32,438 nt of DNA from Candidatus Saccharimonadota bacterium (GTDB lineage Bacteria > Patescibacteriota > Saccharimonadia > Saccharimonadales > UBA4665), in NCBI GenBank assembly GCA_028289045.1, contig JAQGHB010000005.1, positions 1-32,438 of the forward strand, read 5' to 3'. Below, piece after piece: positions 14,692 through 22,571 of this stretch. Each line of letters opens with the position of its first letter. Position 1 is the stretch's first letter. The notes beneath the pieces are model-generated. The model saw only the letters and a program-made list of their open reading frames with translations. It had not been told where the DNA came from and did no database searches. A program made the position numbers and the translations under genes.

Positions 14692-15633
14692 ATGACCAAC
14701 AACAGAAAATCCACCCCGCCTGCCATACTAAGTCCTTTGCGCTTCTGCCTGTTGCTCGCTGTGGTATATACCACCTTGCTGTTCGTTTTGCCGGCCAACA
14801 AGATAGCAATGCAGGCCTATCATCTGGCCCCGACTCAGTATCATATACTTCTCTTTGTGGTCGTACTGCCGCTCATCCTGATATGGTTCGCAGCTTTCTA
14901 TAGCTACGCCAAACTCGATCAGTACGCGCAGCTCATCTCTAAAACACCGGAAGGTGGTGATTTCGTGGAATTAGCAAGAGGTGTCAGGTGGTTAGCGTGG
15001 GGACTGGCAATTCCTTCACTCCTCTCAATTATTCTTAACTCGATTGCTAATTCGCGCCCTGGCTTTTTGAGCACAGCCTTGATCACGACTAACTATTTTA
15101 GCTTGCTGATTCCGCTTATTGGCTTCAGCATCATACGGAAAGGAGCCCAAGGCTTGACCGAACACGCGAAACTGCGACTAAATTCAGGCAGTGCGCAGAC
15201 CATTATGATAGTCTTCGTGGTGCTCGGTGTGGCCTTTTGCTTCTTTATTTTCCGGCAGCTTAATCTACACAGCTTCAGCTCAAGTAATAACCCCTACTTC
15301 TTGCCAGTGTGGCTGCTCATTTCCACTATTATCGTTCCATATCTGTATGCTTGGTTCTCAGGGCTGCTCGCCGCTCATGATTTAGCACTGTACAGCAAGC
15401 ATGTGTCAGGTGTCTTTTACCGTCAAGCCATGAGGCTCCTCGCTGGTGGCACAGTGGCCGTGATTGCCAGCTCAGTAGCCATTCAGTGCCTGCGCTCCGT
15501 AATACCGCGTAGTGGGCACCTTTCACTCAGCGCAACCCTGGTTATCATTAATATCATTTACGTTATTATGGCGGCTGGTTTTATTATGCTCAGCATTGGT
15601 GCTAACAAGCTCAAGAAAATAGAGGAAATCTAA
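14692..15633 (+). CDS. Polytopic membrane protein, possible sensor
   Basis: I do not recognise this family. The 313 residues contain about eight hydrophobic segments: around 17-34, 50-70, 97-115, 125-147, 165-187, 200-225, 245-262 and 275-300. There is no signal peptide, soluble domain or recognisable catalytic motif. The loop around KTPEGGDFVELARGVRWLAW and the charged C-terminus (KLKKIEEI) face the cytosol by charge balance. It is followed 4 nt later by a 90-residue protein and then by a soluble PAS histidine kinase, so it may be the membrane input of that kinase. That role is inferred only from gene order. Confidence 0.8.
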   Translation: MTNNRKSTPPAILSPLRFCLLLAVVYTTLLFVLPANKIAMQAYHLAPTQYHILLFVVVLPLILIWFAAFYSYAKLDQYAQLISKTPEGGDFVELARGVRWLAWGLAIPSLLSIILNSIANSRPGFLSTALITTNYFSLLIPLIGFSIIRKGAQGLTEHAKLRLNSGSAQTIMIVFVVLGVAFCFFIFRQLNLHSFSSSNNPYFLPVWLLISTIIVPYLYAWFSGLLAAHDLALYSKHVSGVFYRQAMRLLAGGTVAVIASSVAIQCLRSVIPRSGHLSLSATLVIINIIYVIMAAGFIMLSIGANKLKKIEEI

Positions 15634-15637
15634 CGCC

Positions 15638-15910
15638 ATGGCTCGGCTTAGCGACAGTATGTTATATGATCAGGTTGTAAAAGTGACATATGTGTACCTG
15701 GGCCCAGCGGCAGACCGCTTTATTGACCGACAAGTCCAGAATCACCTCAATAAACCACCCCAGCAATTGTCCCGCGAAGATCTGCTCAGCCTCATAGACT
15801 GGATTAGGGTGGCCGTGTCACTTCTTACCGAAGACAGTGAAATCGTCGAAGAGTATGCCGCTCAGCTGCACCAGCTCGCCGCGCCGCACGATAAAGCCAA
15901 GAAAGCGTAG
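15638..15910 (+). CDS. 90-residue helical hypothetical protein
   Basis: The function is unknown. The protein is soluble and mostly helical, starting MARLSDSMLYDQVVKVTYVY and then LGPAADRFIDRQVQNHLNKP. The tail is KAKKA. LSREDLLSLIDWIRVAVSLL reads as an amphipathic helix suited to protein contact. It sits 4 nt after the membrane protein and 5 nt before the kinase, so it is almost certainly made with them. It could link the membrane protein to the kinase or dock to the kinase's PAS domain; neither can be shown here. Confidence 0.75.
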   Translation: MARLSDSMLYDQVVKVTYVYLGPAADRFIDRQVQNHLNKPPQQLSREDLLSLIDWIRVAVSLLTEDSEIVEEYAAQLHQLAAPHDKAKKA

Positions 15911-15915
15911 CCAGT

Positions 15916-17052
15916 ATGGCCAAAAAAATTGTCATGGCCAAACCTGAGGCCGCTATTACCGAAGAGCAAGCCGAAGTCGAGGCTTTATTTAACAGTATTG
16001 GTGACGGGGCCATTACTACCGATAAGTTTGGCCGCATAACCCGCATCAACCCCATGGCCCAAAGGATTCTGGGCTATGACGAAGCTGAATTGGTAGGTGA
16101 ATGGTTTCCGAAAAAAATTGTTGCTCTGAAGGCCGATGATACACCAGCTAATCTGATTGATCGTCCCATCACCAAAGCCTTTCTGACCGGACACTCCATT
16201 TCCGACAAAATGTATTATCGCCGCAAGAACGGCCAAACGGTACCGGTGTATGTCAGCGTATCGCCAATTCTGATTGACGACAAACCGTACGGTGCCATCG
16301 AAGTTTTTCGTGACATCACGCTGGAAGAGGAAGTCGACCGCATGAAGAGCGAATTTATCTCACTAGCTTCACACCAATTACGCACGCCGCTGTCGGCTAT
16401 CAAAACCTATTCGCACATGTTGGCCGACGGCTATATGGGCGACGTGACTGACGCGCAGAAAAAATCCTTGCGCACCATTATTGGCGCCACGAATCGCATG
16501 AATGAACTCATCAGTACCTTGCTCAACATTACTCGTATCGAGAGCGGCACCATCGCGGTAACTCCAAAGAATCTGCATATCGACAAAGTCGTCGAAGATG
16601 TCATCAAGGAAATTTCGCTCATGGCTGCCGAGAAGTCCATTACGCTGTCATTCTCGGCCAAGGGCACCACCAGTCGAGCTGTCAAGACAGATCAGTTGAT
16701 CCTCAAAGAAGTCGTGACCAATCTCATTACCAACGCCATTAAGTACACACCCGAGGGCGGGACCGTCAAAGTCAGCGTCAAAGCCCAGGTCAGTGATGTG
16801 CTGATCAAGGTCAGCGATAGCGGTTGGGGCATTCCGGCGCATGAGCAGGAGCAGATTTTTACGAAATTTTTCCGCGCGCAAAATATTGTTAAACGCGAGA
16901 CAACTGGCACGGGGCTCGGGCTGTACCTCGTCAAAGGCCTGATAGACGCCTTGGGCGGAGAAATCTGGTTCAAAAGCAGCGAAGACAAGGGCACCAGTTT
17001 TTACATTACGCTGCCCCGCAGACAAACCACTAAAACAATGGGCAACAAGTAA
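15916..17052 (+). CDS. Soluble PAS-domain sensor histidine kinase
   Basis: The 378 residues hold a PAS domain (about 20-135, with VEALFNSIGDGAITTDKFGR and VFRDITLEEEVDRMK at its end), a HisKA dimerisation domain and an HATPase_c domain. The phosphoacceptor is His153 in FISLASHQLRTPLSAIK. The N box reads ITNAIKYTPEGG, the G1 box DSGWGIP, and the G2 box TGTGLGLYLVKGL, so the kinase is complete. It has no membrane segment, which is unusual for an orthodox kinase and suggests it senses a cytosolic cue or a membrane partner. The start at 15916 is 5 nt after the upstream stop. The receiver gene follows after 104 nt. Confidence 0.94.
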   Translation: MAKKIVMAKPEAAITEEQAEVEALFNSIGDGAITTDKFGRITRINPMAQRILGYDEAELVGEWFPKKIVALKADDTPANLIDRPITKAFLTGHSISDKMYYRRKNGQTVPVYVSVSPILIDDKPYGAIEVFRDITLEEEVDRMKSEFISLASHQLRTPLSAIKTYSHMLADGYMGDVTDAQKKSLRTIIGATNRMNELISTLLNITRIESGTIAVTPKNLHIDKVVEDVIKEISLMAAEKSITLSFSAKGTTSRAVKTDQLILKEVVTNLITNAIKYTPEGGTVKVSVKAQVSDVLIKVSDSGWGIPAHEQEQIFTKFFRAQNIVKRETTGTGLGLYLVKGLIDALGGEIWFKSSEDKGTSFYITLPRRQTTKTMGNK

Positions 17053-17080
17053 GTAATGCAGCGTTTGATTAGGCAAATAT

Positions 17081-17123
17081 GTAAAAAATTCGTTACGGCG
17101 GTTGTCGGCCAATGTGATATAAC
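17081..17123 (+). promoter_or_regulatory. Promoter with GTAA/TTAC dyad before the receiver gene
   Basis: TGA-TATAAC (17115-17123) is an extended -10. The 16-base GTAAAAAATTCGTTAC (17081-17096) lies at the -35 side and shares GTAA...TTAC arms with the 11906 palindrome. Transcription would start near 17130, leaving a leader with AAAAGGGG as ribosome binding site. Confidence 0.5.
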
Positions 17124-17156
17124 TAGATGTAGCATATTGAAAAAGGGGAATTATCG

Positions 17157-17564
17157 GTGGCACGTATATTAATCGTAGAAGATGATCGAGATCTTAACGC
17201 GGCGTATGTAACTATTCTCCAAAGTGTGGGGCATGACGTTGTGGCTGCATATGATGGCAAAGATGCTCTCGCCAAGGTTAAAGAATTTGATCCTGAGCTT
17301 ATTTTGCTCGACCTGCTCATGCCGATTATGGGCGGCTTGGAATTCCTACAGCAGTACAAGCTACTCAAAGCTCACCCAAATGTTAAAGTCCTAATCTTTA
17401 CCAATATGGAGAATTCTCCAGAGGTCAATGAAGCTTACAAACTGGGTGCCCACCGCTGCATTATTAAATCATGGACGGCACCTCATAATCTCGCCAAAGT
17501 TATCGACGATACGCTCAAAGCCAAAAACACCGATAACTCTTCGGCAGCAGCTTCCGCCTCATAG
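17157..17564 (+). CDS. Stand-alone CheY-like receiver domain
   Basis: This 135-residue response regulator consists of a receiver domain only. The acidic pocket is Asp9/Asp10, the phosphoacceptor Asp52 in LLDLLMP, the switch Thr82 in IFTN and the conserved Lys104 in IIKSW. A Ser/Ala tail follows and there is no DNA-binding domain, so it must act by protein contact or pass phosphate onward. It uses a GTG start with AAAAGGGG upstream, and has its own promoter although it follows the PAS kinase, its likely partner. Its stop is 22 nt from that of the convergent Crp-type regulator. Confidence 0.93.
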   Translation: MARILIVEDDRDLNAAYVTILQSVGHDVVAAYDGKDALAKVKEFDPELILLDLLMPIMGGLEFLQQYKLLKAHPNVKVLIFTNMENSPEVNEAYKLGAHRCIIKSWTAPHNLAKVIDDTLKAKNTDNSSAAASAS

Positions 17565-17586
17565 ATCAAACTGTTTCGTGAGTGTG

Positions 17587-18273
17587 TTACAGCGGTTTGA
17601 GATCAGCAATGTATTGATCATTCAGAACCTGCATCAGCTTGCCTAGATCGAGTCGATAGGGCATGTTTTTGCCGTAATTGATAACGCCGCGGTGCTTGAG
17701 CTTGTTGAGCTCGGTGGCGGCTGTTTCGCGGGTGAGACCGGTAAGGTTTGCGAAGTCCTGGTGCGTCAGATCCAGCGATATGTCAATCCGCCCAGGTGAA
17801 ATCGTCGTGCCATGGCTCAGAGCCAGGTAATGCAGAGTGTAGAGCAGCTTGTCGCTAGCGCGGGAATGCTGCAGAGCGTTCAGACGCATTGATTTGCCGA
17901 GTTCGTCTGTCAGATAGTGTTCTAGCTCGCGGTAGAGCAGTTCGGGGCGGCTTTTCACGAAAGTCACGAATTCTTCGCGGTTAACCATATAGAGTACAAC
18001 TTCGGGAGTAAAAGCTTCGTAATAATAGATGGCGCTAGCCGTTTTTCCGTATACCCAAGGGCCTGGGAAGACCGCACCAGCTGAGTAAAAGGCTACAGGT
18101 TTTTCGTCACCATTGACGCTCAGATTATAGGCCTTAACAGTACCGGTCTTCACGACAAAGGCGCCACGGGGAGCCTCACCCTGGAACACAATGATCTCAC
18201 CCTTTTTAAACGTCCTGATCGGATGTCTTTCGAGGAAAACCCTCAGGTAGTTATCTGCAACGTTGTCTGTCAT
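17587..18273 (-). CDS. Crp/Fnr family transcription regulator
   Basis: The 228 residues have a cyclic-nucleotide-binding-like beta barrel (about 22-105; FKKGEIIVFQGEAPRGAFVV) and a Crp-type winged helix-turn-helix (about 168-200; LTHQDFANLTGLTRETAATE followed by LNKLKHRGVI). The phosphate-binding cassette of true CRP (GE...RSA) is absent, replaced by AVFPGPWVYGKTASAIY, and there are no Fnr-type cysteines. It therefore probably does not bind cAMP or an iron-sulfur cluster. The start at 18273 is chosen because an upstream in-frame extension would run through the LCP gene and the promoter. It may sense envelope or energy state, given its neighbours; that is inference. Confidence 0.92.
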   Translation of the reverse strand: MTDNVADNYLRVFLERHPIRTFKKGEIIVFQGEAPRGAFVVKTGTVKAYNLSVNGDEKPVAFYSAGAVFPGPWVYGKTASAIYYYEAFTPEVVLYMVNREEFVTFVKSRPELLYRELEHYLTDELGKSMRLNALQHSRASDKLLYTLHYLALSHGTTISPGRIDISLDLTHQDFANLTGLTRETAATELNKLKHRGVINYGKNMPYRLDLGKLMQVLNDQYIADLKPL

Positions 18274-18280
18274 CAGTGTA

Positions 18281-18289
18281 CTTATAATA
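18281..18289 (-). promoter_or_regulatory. -10 region of the Crp-type gene
   Basis: On the reverse strand TGG-TATTAT (extended -10, TATTAT at 18284-18289) and the overlapping TATAAG (18281-18286) lie 10 and 7 nt before ATG 18273. The leader would be 0-3 nt. Confidence 0.5.
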
Positions 18290-18319
18290 CCATCGGAGTG
18301 ATTCGGTGAACAGCGACAA

Positions 18320-19876
18320 TTAGTGAGCGGCGGTTGGAGCAGGTACCTGATCGGCTCCAAGCACCACGATAAAGTCGGAAGTGTAGATGCCCTTGTACGG
18401 ATTTGTGGTGGTGACGCCTTTGCCAAATAGCTGGACGAGTAGGGCGCGGGTGGATGGCTTTTTGCCGGCAGAATTATCAATAATAGTTGTTGTGGCTTGA
18501 TCCGCCAGGGCATCGCCGACATCGGTCACATTGACTTCTTTATCCTGCAAAGTCACTCGCTTCTTGGAAGCGAGACCGCTGGTGGCGGTACCGTTTAGCA
18601 CCGTCACTTTGGCGGCCTCTTGAACGACTGGATTGCTCGAAGTTTGCCGTTTCAAGAAAGCTTGAATATCACTAAAATCATCGAGGCCGGCTGCAGGGAT
18701 GAGCGCCGAGCCGCTACTTGGCGAGCTATAACTGGTCAGCAAATTTACGCCGTCAGCATCATTGAGGCTCAGTGATTTAATATTGCCTGAGCTAATGGGT
18801 TTCACCAGATCATATAAGCGGCGAACTTCGCTTAGTTTCAGGTCAGTTTTGACATTACTACCGATTGCGTCAGATAGGCTGCTCAATTTGGCCGGATTGG
18901 CAATTACACCGGCGCTGACAGCTTTAGATTTGAGGGCGACCAGTAGTTGCCGTTGGTGCTCGGTGCGATCAAAATCACTGGCCGCGAAACCGTAGGAGCG
19001 GTAGGAGTCGCCGCGAGCTCGAGCTAGATTCAAGGCTTGTTGTCCGTTTAGATGATGAACGCCGTTAGTGAGTTTTACCAGCGGGCCGTGTGTGGGGCTG
19101 GAATAATCGATATTTGGATCGTACAGGCCACGCGGGTCACTGCTTTTGACCGTAAAATCAACGCCGCCAACAGCATCGACGGCCTGTTTGAGCGCGTTAT
19201 AGTCAATAAGTGAGTAGTAATCGATGGTAAGGCCCATATTCTCGCTAATCACCTGCTCGAGCTGGCCCATACCGCCATCCGCGTAACCAGCCTGGCTAAA
19301 ATGCTTTTCTTCGCCGGTGACATAGGCGGCGTTGATTTTTTCGTGGCCATCGCTGCTGACATCAACATAGAGATCGCGCGGCACGCTGAGCAGGAAGGCC
19401 TTATTATTCTTTGTGTCAATGCTCATGATCATGATTGAATCAGTTAACTGAGCGCCGCTATGCCCGACATCGTCGGAAGAGTTACCGGCCAACAGAATAT
19501 TGACTCGACCCCTGTCTTCACCCTTGAGCTTTGTAGAGCTCAGGACCCCCAATATATTGCCGCCAAACAGCTTATGAGCGTTATAAATAAATTTGCCGCC
19601 CACAAAGCCGCCAATCAACAGAACAGTGAGTGCCAGCGTAATCACGCTGCGTTTGAGCGTTACCTTTTCGCGCAGGCGATGCCAACGACTAACCCTGACC
19701 ACAGTTGGCCGGCCAGCTGTTTTGTGCCGATCGCGCGGATCGTACTGATAGCTCTGCAGTGTCATTCCGACAGCAGGGAACTGGCCAGCCTGCTTTCTGG
19801 TGGTAATCATATCCTGGCCAGGCCGTGCTTGGGCGGGACGTGAGCGTCGGGGTTGGCGTTTAGGATTTTGGTTCAT
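18320..19876 (-). CDS. LCP family cell-wall ligase with LytR_C domain
   Basis: LCP (LytR-CpsA-Psr) enzymes move polymers from undecaprenyl carriers onto peptidoglycan outside the cell. The 518 residues have a basic cytosolic segment of about 75 residues, a single membrane helix (about 77-93) and an LCP domain (about 120-320). The domain shows LLAGNSSDD, LTDSIMIMSID, LLSVPRDLYV and the signature LARARGDSYRSYGFAASDFD with RTEHQRQL. A C-terminal LytR_C domain follows (KVTVLNGTATSGLASKK to IVVLGA). I chose ATG 19876 because the ATG at 19891 lies inside the TATAAT box and cannot be transcribed from it. It is divergent from the MacB-type exporter. Confidence 0.94.
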   Translation of the reverse strand: MNQNPKRQPRRSRPAQARPGQDMITTRKQAGQFPAVGMTLQSYQYDPRDRHKTAGRPTVVRVSRWHRLREKVTLKRSVITLALTVLLIGGFVGGKFIYNAHKLFGGNILGVLSSTKLKGEDRGRVNILLAGNSSDDVGHSGAQLTDSIMIMSIDTKNNKAFLLSVPRDLYVDVSSDGHEKINAAYVTGEEKHFSQAGYADGGMGQLEQVISENMGLTIDYYSLIDYNALKQAVDAVGGVDFTVKSSDPRGLYDPNIDYSSPTHGPLVKLTNGVHHLNGQQALNLARARGDSYRSYGFAASDFDRTEHQRQLLVALKSKAVSAGVIANPAKLSSLSDAIGSNVKTDLKLSEVRRLYDLVKPISSGNIKSLSLNDADGVNLLTSYSSPSSGSALIPAAGLDDFSDIQAFLKRQTSSNPVVQEAAKVTVLNGTATSGLASKKRVTLQDKEVNVTDVGDALADQATTTIIDNSAGKKPSTRALLVQLFGKGVTTTNPYKGIYTSDFIVVLGADQVPAPTAAH

Positions 19877-19889
19877 TGAAGATGGATCC

Positions 19890-19895
19890 ATTATA
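19890..19895 (-). promoter_or_regulatory. Consensus -10 box of the LCP gene
   Basis: The reverse strand reads TATAAT, 13 nt before ATG 19876; the leader would be about 7 nt. It overlaps and so rules out an in-frame ATG at 19891. Confidence 0.65.
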
Positions 19896-19939
19896 CCTGC
19901 TTACTTATCTCGGTGCGAATATTTTTAAGGGTATTAGAG

Positions 19940-19977
19940 TTAGCTGAGAGGTACCTGATAGCCAAGCTCTAAGCTAA
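19940..19977. promoter_or_regulatory. Inverted repeat between LCP and MacB-type operons
   Basis: TTAGCTGAGAG (19940-19950) faces CTCTAAGCTAA (19967-19977), 11-bp arms with one mismatch and a 16-base centre. It lies in the 150-bp divergent region and has no T run, so it looks more like an operator or leader hairpin than a terminator. Confidence 0.45.
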
Positions 19978-20026
19978 TCCTCAGTAAGTCACTGTGTAAT
20001 CAGGCTCAGTAAACAAGGAAAAACCA

Positions 20027-21397
20027 ATGAACGTTATTACCCGCGGCATTCGCAATGCCTTTCGCAATACTATACGGACGGTCTCTATCGTGACCATACT
20101 CGGTCTGAGCATCGGACTGAGCCTGGCCATGCTGGTGGCTCACCAAGCAGTCGGAGAAAAAATAAACTCGGTCAAGGCATCTGTTGGCAATACTGTTAGC
20201 ATCTCGCCAGCAGGTGCCCGCGGCTTCGAAGGTGGCGGCAATGCCCTGACAGCCGATCAATTATCCAAAGTAAAATCGCAGGCCCATGTCGTCTCACTGA
20301 CGGAGAGTCTGGGCGATCGCTTGACCACCAGTGACACAAATCTGCAATCTGCTGTTGATGCCGGTTCGTTGGGACAGCGCTTCGCGCAGCGTAGCGGCCA
20401 AAGTATGGGCGGCCCTGGGGGCGGGCCACCAGCATTGAGCCAAGACAGCACATCGAATAGTGGTGGCACAACGACCACCTTTACACCACCAGTGACCGTC
20501 AACGGCACCACCGATCCAACCAACCTTACTTCCAGCGGGCCAGGCGGGGGCGGCTCCTTCACGCTGAAGAGCGGCAAAGTCTTCAGCTCTAGTAGCACCG
20601 AAGATGTCGCGCTGCTGGGTAGCACGCTGGCGACCAAAAATAACCTAAAAGTCGGTTCTACTTTCACAGCCTATAATACGACCATAACGGTAGCAGGCAT
20701 ATTTGACGCCGGCAATGATTTTAGCAATAACCAGGTGATTATGCCGCTGGCCGCTGTTCAGACGCTATCGGCCCAGCCAGGTGCCATCACCAGCGCCACA
20801 GCCAAGGTTGACTCTATTACCAATGTCAGTTCGGTCACCAGCGCCGTTAAAAGCACCCTGGGTTCAGCCACCGACGTCACTAACGCCGCCGACGAATCCA
20901 AGAATACTATCGCGCCTCTGGAAAATATTCAGACCATATCGCTGTACAGCCTGATTGGCGCAGTGGCGGCCGGAGCAGTGATTATCCTGCTGACCATGAT
21001 CATGATCGTCCGCGAGAGACGCCGCGAAATTGGCGTGCTGAAAGCAATTGGCGCTGGTAACGGTAAGGTCGTTGGGCAATTCATGGTCGAAGCAACCACG
21101 CTGACTGTACTGGGTGCCTTCATAGGCATTGCGCTGGGAGTGGTGGCCGGTAACCCAATTACTAAGCTGTTGGTCGACAATAGCTCGAACAGCCAGACCA
21201 TTCAGGGTGGACCTGGCCGTGGCGGACGTGGCTTTGGCTTCGTGCGCGACAATGTCTCCAGCATCCACGCGGCTGTCGGCTGGGATATCATCCTCTACGG
21301 CTTCGCAGCTGCCGTCTTGATTGCCGTCGTCGGCAGCGCTCTGGCCTCATTCGCCATTACCAAAATTCGGCCCGCCGAAGTCATGCGTACCGAATAA
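20027..21397 (+). CDS. MacB-type ABC transporter permease, Gly-rich loops
   Basis: This is a type VII (MacB/FtsX-like) ABC permease of 456 residues. It has an N-terminal helix (about 17-38), a long extracytoplasmic domain (about 39-304), and three further helices (about 305-328, 353-375, 420-445). The cytosolic coupling segment RERRREIGVLKAIGAGNGKV and the ending ITKIRPAEVMRTE are classic for the family, which drives mechanotransmission or exports peptides and lipoproteins. Low-complexity Gly-rich stretches interrupt it at 128-133, 171-176 and 394-404. AAGGAAAA precedes the ATG. The ATPase and a Gly-rich anchored protein follow, making a three-gene operon. Confidence 0.93.
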   Translation: MNVITRGIRNAFRNTIRTVSIVTILGLSIGLSLAMLVAHQAVGEKINSVKASVGNTVSISPAGARGFEGGGNALTADQLSKVKSQAHVVSLTESLGDRLTTSDTNLQSAVDAGSLGQRFAQRSGQSMGGPGGGPPALSQDSTSNSGGTTTTFTPPVTVNGTTDPTNLTSSGPGGGGSFTLKSGKVFSSSSTEDVALLGSTLATKNNLKVGSTFTAYNTTITVAGIFDAGNDFSNNQVIMPLAAVQTLSAQPGAITSATAKVDSITNVSSVTSAVKSTLGSATDVTNAADESKNTIAPLENIQTISLYSLIGAVAAGAVIILLTMIMIVRERRREIGVLKAIGAGNGKVVGQFMVEATTLTVLGAFIGIALGVVAGNPITKLLVDNSSNSQTIQGGPGRGGRGFGFVRDNVSSIHAAVGWDIILYGFAAAVLIAVVGSALASFAITKIRPAEVMRTE

Positions 21398-21415
21398 CCC
21401 CTAAGGAGAAAATAT

Positions 21416-22087
21416 ATGTTAGAAGTAAAAAATCTCAAAAAAAGTTTTCAGTCCGGCGATGCTACTGTCCATGCCGTGGGCGGTGTCAGTTTCAAGGTGC
21501 TGAATGGTCAGTTCGCCAGCATTGTCGGTACCAGCGGCAGCGGCAAGAGTACGCTGCTGAGCTTGCTGGGCGCGCTAGACAAGCCCACGAGCGGCTCTGT
21601 CCAAGTGGACGATCGGGACATTACAAGCTTGCGTGATCACGCTCTTACGACCTATAGGTGCAAGTCCATCGGTTTCGTCTTTCAGGGGTACAATCTGGTA
21701 CCTAATCTGACAGCGCTGGAAAACGTCATGCTGCCCCTGGAGTTCGCCAAACTGCCCAAGGCTAAGCGGGTGGCGCGCGCCACGGAGCTACTAGAACAAG
21801 TCGGTTTCCAGGCAGACCAGATGCAACGCAAGCCAGGCAAATTGAGCGGCGGCCAGCAGCAGCGAGTGGCAATTGCCCGAGCCCTAGCAAATAAGCCCAA
21901 ATTAATTTTGGCCGACGAGCCCACCGGTAATCTGGATAGTCAGACCGGCAAAATGATATTCGACCTACTACACAATCTGGCCAAGAGCGAAAACACTACC
22001 ATCATTGCGGTCACTCACGACCTAAGCATCGCTGGCAAAACCGACGTAACCTTCCGTCTTCAGGACGGAAAATTAAAGGAGAGATAA
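21416..22087 (+). CDS. ABC transporter ATP-binding protein (MacB/LolD-like)
   Basis: This is the 223-residue ATPase of the preceding permease. It carries Walker [10 protein letters not shown] (38-46), the Q-loop in [18 protein letters not shown], the signature [15 protein letters not shown] (143-157), Walker B LILADEP with Glu168, and the switch histidine in VTHD. The FQxYNLxPxLTAxENV and [10 protein letters not shown] patterns place it in the MacB/LolD/FtsE group. AAGGAG lies before the ATG. The next gene begins one base after its stop. Confidence 0.96.
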   Translation: MLEVKNLKKSFQSGDATVHAVGGVSFKVLNGQFASIVGTSGSGKSTLLSLLGALDKPTSGSVQVDDRDITSLRDHALTTYRCKSIGFVFQGYNLVPNLTALENVMLPLEFAKLPKAKRVARATELLEQVGFQADQMQRKPGKLSGGQQQRVAIARALANKPKLILADEPTGNLDSQTGKMIFDLLHNLAKSENTTIIAVTHDLSIAGKTDVTFRLQDGKLKER

Positions 22088-22088
22088 C

Positions 22089-22523
22089 ATGTCCGATACG
22101 AAATCAAAAAATATTAGTACCATGGTTATACTAATCGTGGTCGGCGCAGTAGTGCTCGGCGGCCTCAGCTTCTTGGCCGGAACGGCCTATCAGAAACATG
22201 CAGGTGGCACAGCGAGCGCGCAGCCAGCGGCCGGACTCGCCGGACGGGGCGGCTTTGGCGGCGGACAGCGCATGAACGGCAGCCTGGGCAGTGTCACGGC
22301 TGTATCCGATACCAGCATTACCCTCGACGACCAGCGCAGTAACGCGTCCAAGACCTACACCATCGACAGCCCCACAGCTGTTACCAATAACGGCGCTACA
22401 GCCGCAGTAACCGACATTAAGGTCGGCGACACAGTGCTTGTTAGCTCCGGTAGCGCTACCAGCACTACAGCGACGCGTATTCTGCTTAATCCAAGCTTCG
22501 GTGGCGGTCCGCAGGGCGGCTAG
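22089..22523 (+). CDS. Membrane-anchored Gly-rich DUF5666-like protein
   Basis: The 144 residues have one N-terminal membrane helix (about 11-31) with the rest outside the cell. A Gly-rich linker (GLAGRGGFGGGQRMNG, about 49-64) leads to a small beta-rich domain (about 65-133; GSLGSVTAVSDTSITLDDQR, DIKVGDTVLVSS) that resembles DUF5666, an OB-like fold. It ends in another Gly stretch (GGGPQGG). GGAGA is directly upstream. Being fused to the operon of a MacB-type exporter suggests an adaptor or substrate role, perhaps in place of MacA; there is no MacA-like hairpin or lipoyl domain, so this is inference. Confidence 0.78.
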   Translation: MSDTKSKNISTMVILIVVGAVVLGGLSFLAGTAYQKHAGGTASAQPAAGLAGRGGFGGGQRMNGSLGSVTAVSDTSITLDDQRSNASKTYTIDSPTAVTNNGATAAVTDIKVGDTVLVSSGSATSTTATRILLNPSFGGGPQGG

Positions 22524-22548
22524 ACTATTAATTCTGACCCCTGTGGGT

Positions 22549-22565
22549 TATACTGCTACTAATAT
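22549..22565 (+). promoter_or_regulatory. Two -10 boxes before the GT2 gene
   Basis: TATACT (22549-22554) and TAATAT (22560-22565) lie 17 and 6 nt before ATG 22572. The second would give a leaderless mRNA; the first fits the consensus better. Confidence 0.4.
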
Positions 22566-22571
22566 TGCTTT

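Noticed and set aside
16648-17163. 171-residue reverse ORF over the kinase end
   Set aside because: It is antisense to the HATPase domain, whose motifs are intact on the forward strand.
18274-18522. In-frame N-terminal extension of the Crp-type regulator to 311 residues
   Set aside because: It would run through the LCP gene in another frame and across the -10 boxes, and the added residues have no family likeness.
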